From the NCBI RefSeq assembly GCF_900172315.1, contig NZ_FWFV01000011.1:20839-84838 (forward strand): DNA of 64,000 nt, read 5' to 3'. Origin of the DNA: Palleronia marisminoris (lineage in GTDB: Bacteria > Pseudomonadota > Alphaproteobacteria > Rhodobacterales > Rhodobacteraceae). Below the pieces are notes generated by a model. It did no database searches and was not told the DNA's origin. It was given only the letters and a program-made list of their open reading frames with translations. This document shows, piece after piece, positions 8,850-16,323 of the stretch; within the stretch, counting starts at the first letter, position 1; every line of letters begins with the position of its first letter. Position numbers and translations under genes: made by a program.

Positions 8850-10310
8850 ATGAGCACCGTCATCAAGAACGGCACCCTCGTCACCGCCGACCGCATGTGG
8901 GAGGCCGACATCCTGATCGAGGGCGAGACGATCGCCCGCATCGGCGCCGACCTGAAAGGCGACGAGGTGATCGACGCCGAGGGCGCCTACGTCATTCCCG
9001 GCGGTATCGACCCGCATACGCACATGCAGATGCCCTTCATGGGCACCGAAGCCGCCGAGACGTTCGAGACCGGCACCCGCGCCGCCGCCGCCGGCGGGAC
9101 CACGATGATCATCGACTTCTGCCTGCCCGGCGAGGACGGGTCGATCAAGAACGCGATCGAGACCTGGCACAAGAAGTCGCGCGACCAGATCTGCGTCGAT
9201 GTCGGCTACCACATGGCCATCACCGGCTGGAACGAGCAGATCTTCACCGAGATGAAGGACGCCGTCGAAATGGGCGTCAACTCGTTCAAGCACTTCATGG
9301 CCTACAAGGGCGCGCTGATGATCGACGACGAGGAGATGATCGCCTCGTTCCGACGCTGCAAGGAACTGGGCGTGCTGCCCATGGTCCATGCCGAGAACGG
9401 CGACCTTGTCGCCGAGGCGCAGGCGCGCCTGCTGGCCGAGGGGATCACCGGCCCCGAGGGCCACAGCTATTCCCGCCCGCCCGAGTTCGAGGGCGAGGCC
9501 GCCAACCGCGCGATCACCATCGCCGATGCTGCCGGCACGCCGCTCTATATCGTGCATGTCTCGTGCGAGCAGGCCCACGAGGCGATCCGCCGGGCGCGGC
9601 AGAAGGGGATGCGCGTCTATGGCGAGCCGCTGATCCAGTTCCTGACGCTCGATGACAGCGAGTACCAGAACGCCGATTGGGACCACGCAGCGCGCCGGGT
9701 GATGTCGCCTCCGTTCCGGGGGAAAGAGCATCAGGACGGGCTCTGGGCCGGGTTGCAAGCCGGGTCCCTGCAGGTGGTGGCGACGGACCACGCCGCATTC
9801 TCGACCGAGCAGAAGCGGCGCGGCCGGGACGACTTCACCATCATCCCGAACGGCACCCACGGTCTGGAAGAGCGGCTGGCCCTGCTCTGGACTCACGGGG
9901 TCGAGACCGGTCGCCTGACGCCGCAGGAGTTCGTCGCGGCGACTTCGACCAACGCGGCGAAGATTTTCAACATCTACCCGAAGAAGGGCGCGCTGGTCGA
10001 AGGGGCGGACGCGGACATCACCGTGTGGGATCCCAAGATCAAGCGCACCCTGTCGGTGGCGAACCACCAGTCCATCCTCGACTACAACATCTACGAGGGG
10101 TGGGAGGTTACCGGCCAGCCGCGCTACACGCTGTCGCGGGGCGAGGTCGTCTGGGCTTGGGGACAGAACAGCTCTCCGCGTCCGGGCCGGGGGCGGTTTG
10201 TCCCGCGCCCGCCCTTCGCGGCCCCGGCGAAGGCGCTGTCGACCTGGAAAGCGTTGACCTCGCCCCGCGCCGTCGCACGCAACCCGATGAACATCCCCGC
10301 TGGAGTGTGA
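8850..10310 (+). CDS. hydA: Dihydropyrimidinase (D-hydantoinase family)
   Basis: The protein is a 486-residue amidohydrolase-fold enzyme that opens the dihydrouracil ring. The binuclear metal site is visible: GGIDPHTHMQMPF, the carboxylated-lysine segment SFKHFMAYKGALM, MVHAENGD, IVHVSCEQAH and VVATDHAAFS. The C-terminal GRFVPRPPF and NPMNIPAGV tail is typical of bacterial dihydropyrimidinases. The ATG lies 10 bases after the preceding stop with a GGATCC-type purine run upstream. With PreTA and the amidohydrolase this completes the uracil-to-beta-alanine (thymine-to-3-aminoisobutyrate) route. No uracil permease or beta-alanine transaminase is adjacent. Confidence 0.96.
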   Translation: MSTVIKNGTLVTADRMWEADILIEGETIARIGADLKGDEVIDAEGAYVIPGGIDPHTHMQMPFMGTEAAETFETGTRAAAAGGTTMIIDFCLPGEDGSIKNAIETWHKKSRDQICVDVGYHMAITGWNEQIFTEMKDAVEMGVNSFKHFMAYKGALMIDDEEMIASFRRCKELGVLPMVHAENGDLVAEAQARLLAEGITGPEGHSYSRPPEFEGEAANRAITIADAAGTPLYIVHVSCEQAHEAIRRARQKGMRVYGEPLIQFLTLDDSEYQNADWDHAARRVMSPPFRGKEHQDGLWAGLQAGSLQVVATDHAAFSTEQKRRGRDDFTIIPNGTHGLEERLALLWTHGVETGRLTPQEFVAATSTNAAKIFNIYPKKGALVEGADADITVWDPKIKRTLSVANHQSILDYNIYEGWEVTGQPRYTLSRGEVVWAWGQNSSPRPGRGRFVPRPPFAAPAKALSTWKALTSPRAVARNPMNIPAGV

Positions 10311-10540
10311 CCGCTTGGCGCGCTCTGCGGTTGTTGCCGACATGGCGGAAATTTAGTCGGCTGAGCGACTGCCCCCCGTCAGGGCGGGGCGCACCTTCGC
10401 GCCCATAATGGACGATACTCCCCTCAGCCGTCGCCAATTGCCCTGGGGCACGCCGATCCTCTGCGCGTGCTGATGCGTGATTGCAGTGCGGAAATCTGCG
10501 TGATACTGCATGAATATGCGGAATCGTGCGGAGCATTGCC

Positions 10541-11305
10541 GTGGCCGAACTCGACTTGAACTCACCCGAGGCACGGCAGGCCATGCTTGAAGCGCGCGCG
10601 GGGGAGGGGGCGTCGCTTAGCCTTCCCGCTCTCGTCGCGGAATTCAGGGTCTCCCCGGACACCGTGCGGCGCGATCTGCTGGCGCTCGAGGCGCGGGGGA
10701 TCGTGCGGCGCGTGCGTGGCGGGGCGTTGCCTGTGATGCGGATGGTGGCGCCCATGGCGACGCGGATGCGAAGTGACGACGCCGCGGCCGAGGCCGTTGC
10801 GGTGGCCGCGCTGTCTCTGGTCGAGGACGGGATGGTCCTGATGCTGGACGGAGGCACGACCGTCCTGCGGTTGGCGCGGGCATTGCCCGCGTTGCCTCGA
10901 GGGCTGGTGGTCACGCCTGCTCCGGCGGTTGCGATGGCGACCCTGGCGGCCGGGACGCCGACGCACTTGATCGGCGGGCGCCTTTCGCCCTTTGGCGGGG
11001 TTGCGGTCGGCCGGTCGGCAGAGCAGGCCGTCGGGGCCGTGGCCGCCGACCTGGCGCTGATGGGCGCGTGCGGCATCGAGGCCGGGTTCGGTCTTTCGGC
11101 GGATGATGCCGACGAGGCGGCGCTCAAGGCGGCGATGGTCGCCGCGAGCGCTATGTCCGCCGTGCTGACCGGGGCGGCGAAGGTGGGCCGGCGCGCAAGG
11201 CACCGGGTGGCCGAATGCGCGGCGCTGGACCTGCTCGTCACCGACGCGACGCCGGAACAGACCGCCGAAATGGAAGAAACCGGATTGGAGATCCGTCATG
11301 CCTGA
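10541..11305 (+). CDS. DeoR/GlpR-family transcriptional regulator
   Basis: This 254-residue regulator has an N-terminal DeoR winged helix-turn-helix (VAEFRVSPDTVRRDLLALEA, then IVRRVRGGAL). A sugar-phosphate-isomerase-like sensor domain follows, with the phosphate-binding LDGGTTV motif and the later GxCGI segment. I chose the GTG at 10541 because a GGAG sits 8 bases before it; the GTG at 10526 adds five residues without a clear ribosome-binding site. The gene overlaps the following MFS gene by 8 bases, so it probably controls that transporter. Whether it also acts on the pyrimidine operon 230 bases upstream is open. The ligand is unknown. Confidence 0.87.
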   Translation: MAELDLNSPEARQAMLEARAGEGASLSLPALVAEFRVSPDTVRRDLLALEARGIVRRVRGGALPVMRMVAPMATRMRSDDAAAEAVAVAALSLVEDGMVLMLDGGTTVLRLARALPALPRGLVVTPAPAVAMATLAAGTPTHLIGGRLSPFGGVAVGRSAEQAVGAVAADLALMGACGIEAGFGLSADDADEAALKAAMVAASAMSAVLTGAAKVGRRARHRVAECAALDLLVTDATPEQTAEMEETGLEIRHA

Positions 11306-12458
11306 ACTCAGAACCCCGTGGCGCGCCGTGGCTGCCGCCTTTGCGCTGAACGGCGTCCTGCTGGGCACATGGGCGTCGCGGATCCCCGCGATGGTCGAAC
11401 GCCACGATCTGAGCGAGGCGGGGCTGGGGGCGCTGCTGCTGGCGATGGGCGTGGGCGCGCTGGTGTCCTTCCCGCTCGCCGGGCGGCTGTCCGACGGTGC
11501 GGGGGCGGTGCGGGTGACGCGCTGGATCGCGGCCGGCTACCTTGCCACGATCGTGCTGGTGGCGCTCGCTCCGGGGCCGGCGTGGCTTGCGGTGGCGCTG
11601 TTCTTCTTCGGCGCGACGCATGGGGCGATGGACGTCTGCATGAACTCCTGGGCCACCGAGGTCGAGAAGGCCGCGCGGCGGTCGGTCATGTCCTCGTTCC
11701 ACGCGATGTGGAGCTTCGGGGCCGGGATCGGCGCCGGGATCGGCTTTGTCGCGGTGTATCTGTCGTTGCCCGTTCCGGTACATTTCGCGGGCGTCGCGGT
11801 CCTTGCGGCCGTGGCCTTCGGTCCCTTCATGGCGCTGGCGTGGACCTCCGAGACCAGGCCCCGTGGCGCGGCGGACCCGGTCTTCGCCCTGCCGCGGGGA
11901 CCGCTCTTGCTGGTGGGCGTCATCGCGCTCACCTCGGGCCTGGGCGAGGGCGCCATGGCGGATTGGAGCGCCGTCTTCCTGACCGATATCGTGGGCACGG
12001 GCGAGGCGCAGGCCGCCCTTGGCTACGCGGTGTTCTCGGTCACCATGGTCGCGATGCGGCTGATGGTGGACCGCCTGATCACGCGGTTCGGCCCGGTGCT
12101 GGTGGTCCGGGTCAGCGGGGTCACGGCGGCGACCGGGCTGATCCTGGCCATCGTTCCGACGACGCTGACGGCGGCGCTGCTGGGCTTCGCGTTGATGGGG
12201 GTCGGGTATGCGGCGCTTATCCCCGTGGCGTTCAGCAGGGCGGCCTCGGACCCTAACATCCCGCCGGGTCAGGGGATCGCCGCGGTCGCGACCCTGGGCT
12301 ACGGCGCCCTTCTCATGGGCCCACCGGCGATCGGGCTGGTGGCCGAGGCGAGTTCGCTGCGGGTCGCCTTCCTGGCGTTGGCCGCGATCGCCGTGTTGGC
12401 GTCGATCCTCGCACCCGTCCTGTCGCGCAAGCCGCAGGGTGTGGCGCGACCGGCATGA
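11298..12458 (+). CDS. MFS transporter
   Basis: The 386-residue protein has about twelve hydrophobic helices and the MFS loop-2 signature FPLAGRLSDGAGAVR after helix 2. The N-terminal segment (NGVLLGTWASRIPAM) resembles the YbjJ-like group of MFS proteins, several of which also sit beside DeoR-family regulators. The substrate cannot be read from the sequence. The start overlaps the regulator gene by 8 bases, pointing to joint expression. The gene ends 2 bases before a strong hairpin shared with convergent sodC. Confidence 0.88.
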   Translation: MPELRTPWRAVAAAFALNGVLLGTWASRIPAMVERHDLSEAGLGALLLAMGVGALVSFPLAGRLSDGAGAVRVTRWIAAGYLATIVLVALAPGPAWLAVALFFFGATHGAMDVCMNSWATEVEKAARRSVMSSFHAMWSFGAGIGAGIGFVAVYLSLPVPVHFAGVAVLAAVAFGPFMALAWTSETRPRGAADPVFALPRGPLLLVGVIALTSGLGEGAMADWSAVFLTDIVGTGEAQAALGYAVFSVTMVAMRLMVDRLITRFGPVLVVRVSGVTAATGLILAIVPTTLTAALLGFALMGVGYAALIPVAFSRAASDPNIPPGQGIAAVATLGYGALLMGPPAIGLVAEASSLRVAFLALAAIAVLASILAPVLSRKPQGVARPA

Positions 12459-12460
12459 AG

Positions 12461-12484
12461 AAGGCCCGCCGAATGGCGGGCCTT
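12461..12484. terminator. Bidirectional terminator hairpin between the MFS gene and sodC
   Basis: A perfect 10-bp stem (AAGGCCCGCC / GGCGGGCCTT) with a GAAT loop lies between two convergent genes. The flanking A- and T-containing ends serve both strands, although neither T-tract is long. Confidence 0.75.
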
Positions 12485-12504
12485 CCATCGTATATCGCGT
12501 AGGA

Positions 12505-13125
12505 TCAGGCGTCTTCCAGGACGCCGCAGGCGATACGGTCGCCCGAGTCTCCGGCGGGTTGGGACATGTAGTCGTCCGCCCCGGAGTGCACGACAAAGGC
12601 CGCGCCGTCCTCGTCGAAGATGTGGCCCTGGATGTCGAGGTCCGGCTGGAAGTACTCGACGTTCAGACCGCCTTCCTCGCCGACGATGCCGTTCGGCAGG
12701 TCGCCCGGATGCGGACCGTTCTGGGCGAAGACCCCGTGCTCGGCATCTCCGGCGATGTGGCCACCGGCCGACGTGAAGTCCTCGGCCGAGCAATCGCCGG
12801 TCTCGTGCAGGTGGATGCCGTGGGCGCCCGAGGGGATGCCGTTCAGCGCCACGATGACGAGCGGGGTGCCCGACAGCGTCTCGTTGATGGTGACGGTGCC
12901 GACCTGGTTGCCCTCGCGATCCATGACGCTGGCGCGTGCGGCGGTGACGAAGCCCTCGTCCTCAAGAGCGCCGGTCGCCTGGTCGCCCTCCTGCGCTTCG
13001 GCGCTCTGCGTGGTTTGCGCTTCGGCGTTCATGGCGTCATCGGCTTCTGCACTGTGCTGGTCGGCCATGGCCGGCATTGCTGTGAGAGCGGCGACCGACA
13101 GCGTGCCAAGGAAATTGCGTAGCAT
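12505..13125 (-). CDS. sodC: Superoxide dismutase, Cu-Zn type (periplasmic)
   Basis: This 206-residue exported enzyme converts superoxide to peroxide and oxygen in the periplasm. It has a signal peptide (about residues 1-21, ending PAMA). An unusually acidic, Ala/Glu/Gln-rich linker follows (about residues 22-58), then the SodC fold. Visible conserved parts are the Cu/Zn ligands in HGIHLHETGDCS, AGGHIAGDAEHG and GPHPGDLPNG, the Cu-site His in VVHSGADDY, and the end motif GDSGDRIACGV with the disulfide Cys. A strong GGAGGAAC precedes the ATG. The linker is longer than in minimal SodC proteins and has no obvious function. Confidence 0.95.
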   Translation of the reverse strand: MLRNFLGTLSVAALTAMPAMADQHSAEADDAMNAEAQTTQSAEAQEGDQATGALEDEGFVTAARASVMDREGNQVGTVTINETLSGTPLVIVALNGIPSGAHGIHLHETGDCSAEDFTSAGGHIAGDAEHGVFAQNGPHPGDLPNGIVGEEGGLNVEYFQPDLDIQGHIFDEDGAAFVVHSGADDYMSQPAGDSGDRIACGVLEDA

Positions 13126-13229
13126 GAAAGTTCCTCCGGGTTGGGGGTGTTCTGCTGACCAACCGCCACCCCGGAGGGCCGGTTCCGCTTGCCGCCCGGC
13201 CGGGTGGCCTTGTATGGGTCGGGCGGAGC

Positions 13230-13306
13230 GGTCCCATAGCTCAACTGGATAGAGCAGCCGACTTCTAATCGGCAGGTTCGGGGTTCGAGTCCTCGTGGGA
13301 TCGCCA
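13230..13306 (+). tRNA. tRNA-Arg (anticodon TCT)
   Basis: The 77-nt cloverleaf has a 7-bp acceptor stem (GGTCCCA with TGGGATC, one G-U), a D arm with GCTC...GAGC, an anticodon stem GCCGA/TCGGC around loop CTTCTAA, a 5-bp T arm with loop TTCGAGT, discriminator G and an encoded CCA. It reads AGA codons, which are rare in GC-rich genomes. It stands alone between sodC and the transglycosylase gene. Confidence 0.95.
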
Positions 13307-13323
13307 GACCGCCCTGACGCGAA

Positions 13324-14469
13324 TCAGCCGCCCAGAGCGCGCAGGAGTTCGATCGAGGGTTCTCCCGTCACCGGCAGGCCGCGGGACTGCTGGAACGCGC
13401 GGATCGCCGATTCGGTCTGCGAGCCCAGGACGCCATCGGGATCGCCCGCATCGAAGCCTGCGACGTTCAGTCGCCGTTGCAGGTCGAGCCGCTGCACTTT
13501 CGTCAGGCCGTAGCGGTCAGGCGGGAACGGCCCCTCGATTGCCGGAGCGCCGGTCAGGCGGTCGCTGAGGTGGCCGACCCCAAGCGCGTAATTCGTCGAG
13601 TTGTTGTAGCGCTTGATGACGTTGAAGTTGTGGAAGACGCGGAACTGCGGCCCGCCGGGTTGCGGCTGGATCACGGTGCCGCCCGAGCCGGGATTGCCTG
13701 GCGTGATGACGTGTCCCCAGGGCTCGCCCCGCCGCCAGCCATTGCGCGCCAGGTAGTTGGCGGTCGAGGCCAGTGCGTCGGTGGGATCGTCGGACCAGAT
13801 GTCGCGACGCCCGTCGCCGGTGAAGTCCACCGCCAGGGCGGCGTAGGAGGTCGGGATGAACTGGGTGTGCCCCATCGCCCCGGCCCAGGAGCCGGTCATC
13901 CGATCCGGCGTGACGTCGCCATTCTGGAGGATCTTCAGGGCTTCGGTCAGCTGGCTCTCGAAGAACTCGCCCCGGCGCCCGTCATAGGCGAGGGTGGACA
14001 GGGCCGAAACCACCGGGATCGCGCCGCGGCGGGTGCCGAAATTGCTCTCGACGCCCCAGATGGCCGCGACGATCTCGGCCGGCACGCCGTAGCGCGCCTC
14101 GATGGCCGCCAGGTTCGCGCGCTGACGGGCGAAGGCGTCGCGGCCAAGCTCGACCTTCTTCGGCCCGGCGGCGATCTGCAGGTAGTCTTCGAGCGTGCGG
14201 GTGAACTCTGTCTGGTTGCGGTCGCGCTCGATCACGCCGGGCATGTAGCCCGCATCCGCGAACGCTCGGTCGAAGGTCGCTGCCGATACGCCCCGCGACA
14301 GGGCACGGCCGCGGAAATTCTGCACCCACGCATCCCAGCCGGGGTTCGGTACGGAAGGCATCACTTCTTCAGCCGGTGCCGGGGCGAGGGGGGCGCTCAT
14401 CCCTGCCGAGCATGCCGACAGTCCGCCTGCCAACAGCCCGAATGTCGCCAGTCTTCGCGTGATCTGCAT
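13324..14469 (-). CDS. Lytic murein transglycosylase, MltB family, with C-terminal peptidoglycan-binding domain
   Basis: This 381-residue lipoprotein cleaves peptidoglycan glycan strands in the periplasm. The start at 14469 gives a lipoprotein signal with lipobox LSAC near residue 18; the ATG 60 bases upstream has no signal character. The SLT_2 domain follows, with the catalytic Glu in AIWGVESNFGTRRG and the conserved GAMGHTQFIPTSY and DFTGDGRRDIW. The last 60 or so residues form a peptidoglycan-binding repeat (VQRLDLQRRLNVAGFDAG...). It is monocistronic on the minus strand, divergent from parA. Confidence 0.95.
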   Translation of the reverse strand: MQITRRLATFGLLAGGLSACSAGMSAPLAPAPAEEVMPSVPNPGWDAWVQNFRGRALSRGVSAATFDRAFADAGYMPGVIERDRNQTEFTRTLEDYLQIAAGPKKVELGRDAFARQRANLAAIEARYGVPAEIVAAIWGVESNFGTRRGAIPVVSALSTLAYDGRRGEFFESQLTEALKILQNGDVTPDRMTGSWAGAMGHTQFIPTSYAALAVDFTGDGRRDIWSDDPTDALASTANYLARNGWRRGEPWGHVITPGNPGSGGTVIQPQPGGPQFRVFHNFNVIKRYNNSTNYALGVGHLSDRLTGAPAIEGPFPPDRYGLTKVQRLDLQRRLNVAGFDAGDPDGVLGSQTESAIRAFQQSRGLPVTGEPSIELLRALGG

Positions 14470-14618
14470 CGTTCTGCCTCTGTGTTCGTGGTCGGGACAG
14501 AGAGTGGCAATCCCGCAGCCGGCCCACAAGGGTCGAGATCCGTCTCGGCAAGGTGCCGCGCGAGCGTTGCGCCGTTTCGCGCCCTCGCCTACGGTGCGCC
14601 AGGCTTCGGAGGGCGAGC

Positions 14619-15239
14619 ATGGGACAGGTCATCACGGTCGCGCAGCAGAAAGGCGGCAGTGGCAAGACTACCGTTGCGGTGAACCTTGCGGTGGCGTTCG
14701 CCCGTGCTGGTCACGAGATCGCGGTGCTCGACACCGATCCACAGGGCTCGATGGGGCACTGGTTCATGACTCGCGACGAGGCCGGCGATCCGGGGATGGA
14801 GTTCGGCACGGCCAGCGCCTGGGGCGCAGGTTACGAGTGCAAGAAGATGCGCAAGTCCTGCGATTACGTCATCGTGGACACGCCGCCCAAGGTCGACAGC
14901 GACCTGCGCCCCGTCCTGCGCGAGAGCTCGCTGGTGATCGTGCCGGTGGCGACGAGCCAGGTGGACCTCTGGGCGCTCGATTCGATCCTCGAGCTGGCCG
15001 AGCGGCTGGATGTCCCGGCGCTGGTGGTGCTCAATCGATTCAAGGCGGGCACGCGGGTGTCGGAGGATGTGGTCAAGGCGCTGGACGAGCGGGGCGTGTC
15101 GCGCGCTGCGGCTGTTCTGGGCAACCGGGTGGTCTATGCGGAGAGCCTCGGGATAGGCAAAGGCGTTCTGGAAATGGGACGCGGTGCCTGGACCGCCGAG
15201 ATCGAGGCCTTGCGCGACGAAGTTTCAGGCCTCGTCTAG
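14619..15239 (+). CDS. ParA family (orphan) ATPase
   Basis: The 206-residue cytoplasmic P-loop protein has a deviant Walker A (QQKGGSGKTT) right at the N-terminus, a switch region VLDTDPQGSMGHW, and Walker B-like YVIVDTPPKVD. It is shorter than chromosomal ParA/Soj and lacks an N-terminal DNA-binding extension. No parB lies nearby. That places it with short single ParA-like ATPases of alphaproteobacteria whose cargo is not known from sequence. The ATG at 14619 has GGAGGGCGAG upstream; the earlier frame start at 14553 is unsupported. Its 3' end overlaps the convergent small membrane protein by 15 bases. Confidence 0.88.
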   Translation: MGQVITVAQQKGGSGKTTVAVNLAVAFARAGHEIAVLDTDPQGSMGHWFMTRDEAGDPGMEFGTASAWGAGYECKKMRKSCDYVIVDTPPKVDSDLRPVLRESSLVIVPVATSQVDLWALDSILELAERLDVPALVVLNRFKAGTRVSEDVVKALDERGVSRAAAVLGNRVVYAESLGIGKGVLEMGRGAWTAEIEALRDEVSGLV

Positions 15240-15410
15240 CTCGCCGTCGTCCCCGTGAGTGCCGCGAAGGGCCAGCAGGAAGAGGCCAAAGCTGACCGCC
15301 GTGACGTAGACGCAGAGCCAGGTAAGCACCGCGAAGTTTCCCAAGTAGAAGGCGACGGCTGCGACCGGCAATGCAAGGCAGAGGCTGGTGAACAATGCGA
15401 TGATCAACAT
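15225..15410 (-). CDS. Small two-helix membrane protein, function unknown
   Basis: The frame encodes 61 residues with two clear transmembrane helices (about residues 2-22 and 26-48) and an acidic tail ending GDDGELDEA. The start ATG at 15410 is preceded by GGAGGACGTCTC on the minus strand, a strong ribosome-binding site. I do not recognise a named family. The 3' end overlaps the end of the convergent parA-like gene. A longer upstream extension of the same frame has no helix pattern and is unlikely to be translated. Confidence 0.68.
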   Translation of the reverse strand: MLIIALFTSLCLALPVAAVAFYLGNFAVLTWLCVYVTAVSFGLFLLALRGTHGDDGELDEA

Positions 15411-15556
15411 GAGACGTCCTCCGAACTGAGACGATTGAGCCACATTTGTCCACGAATGGGAAGTCAGAACTTTACCTAGGGTTGCATTTGCATGTGACGG
15501 GAACGTGACGCCCGGTCCGGCGTTGGATGGGTGAAGCAAGAGAATGGAGATTCCAG

Positions 15557-15679
15557 ATGCTTGGACGACTTCTCCGCCGAATCCTTGGTGGTGGCCGCCG
15601 TCGCTCGACACGCGGGCACGGCAGTCCCAAAGGCCAAATGGCGAAGGGCGCAGCGCGCGCAGCCAAGAAACGGCTGTAA
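15557..15679 (+). CDS. Possible 40-residue, very basic small protein
   Basis: An ATG 7 bases after a GGAGA opens a 40-codon frame ending in TAA. The product begins MLGRLLRRILGGGRRR and ends AARAAKKRL, with 13 Arg/Lys residues and a Gly/Pro-rich middle. The N-terminal part could form a short amphipathic helix. There is no family I can name with confidence. It is supported by its ribosome-binding site and by the lack of any other gene between 15411 and 15913. Confidence 0.4.
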   Translation: MLGRLLRRILGGGRRRSTRGHGSPKGQMAKGAARAAKKRL

Positions 15680-15913
15680 GACGCATGACCGGTTCGGAAG
15701 GGCGCGAGCACATCGTTCGCGCTCTTCTGCTTGCGCGGGCAAAGTATGAAAAAAGTGTGGACCGGACCGGCGAAATATGCGATTAGGGTCTCGCAGACAC
15801 CTCAATCGATACCCTGTCTTCCTTTCCGGACAGTGCAGCACTTTCGATCATGGCACGTTTCGCCACTCTGTTGCACTTACGCGAACAGGCCACTTACGAC
15901 AGGAGATCTCACG

Positions 15914-16120
15914 ATGGCAACTGGCACCGTGAAATGGTTCAACCCCACCAAAGGCTTCGGCTTCATCCAGCCCGATTCGGGCGGCAAGGACGTGTTCGTG
16001 CACATCTCGGCCGTCGAGCGTTCGGGTCTGACCGGCCTCGCCGACAACCAGAAAGTTCAGTACGAGCTGGAATCCGGCCGTGACGGCCGTGAGTCCGCTT
16101 CGAACCTCGAGCTGCTCTGA
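15914..16120 (+). CDS. cspA: Cold-shock protein, CspA family
   Basis: The 68-residue single cold-shock domain contains both RNA-binding motifs, KGFGFI (RNP1) and VFVHIS (RNP2), after the standard MATGTVKWFNPT start. It binds single-stranded nucleic acid in the cytoplasm and is expected to act as an RNA chaperone. An AGGAGA lies 8 bases before the ATG, and a long untranslated stretch precedes it, as in many csp genes. A strong terminator follows. Which paralogue this is, and whether cold induces it, cannot be told. Confidence 0.96.
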   Translation: MATGTVKWFNPTKGFGFIQPDSGGKDVFVHISAVERSGLTGLADNQKVQYELESGRDGRESASNLELL

Positions 16121-16185
16121 GCTAAACCGGGTGCCGACCGAGACCCATTAGGGTGCTCGCCGTAGACCGATCTAGAATTACGAAA

Positions 16186-16215
16186 GGGGCGCGAACGGCC
16201 GTTCGCGCCCCTTTT
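16186..16215 (+). terminator. Rho-independent terminator after cspA
   Basis: A perfect 13-bp inverted repeat (GGGGCGCGAACGG / CCGTTCGCGCCCC) with essentially no separate loop is followed by TTTT. It lies 65 bases after the cspA stop. Confidence 0.9.
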
Positions 16216-16323
16216 CCATTCGCAGTAGGTTCTGCGCACTCAAGGCAGCGCAACTGCCGATTCGCTTCCGGCGACTGACGGACGACGGGCTGGAAACCAG
16301 CAGGGCCGTCGTCCGCGTGGCCC

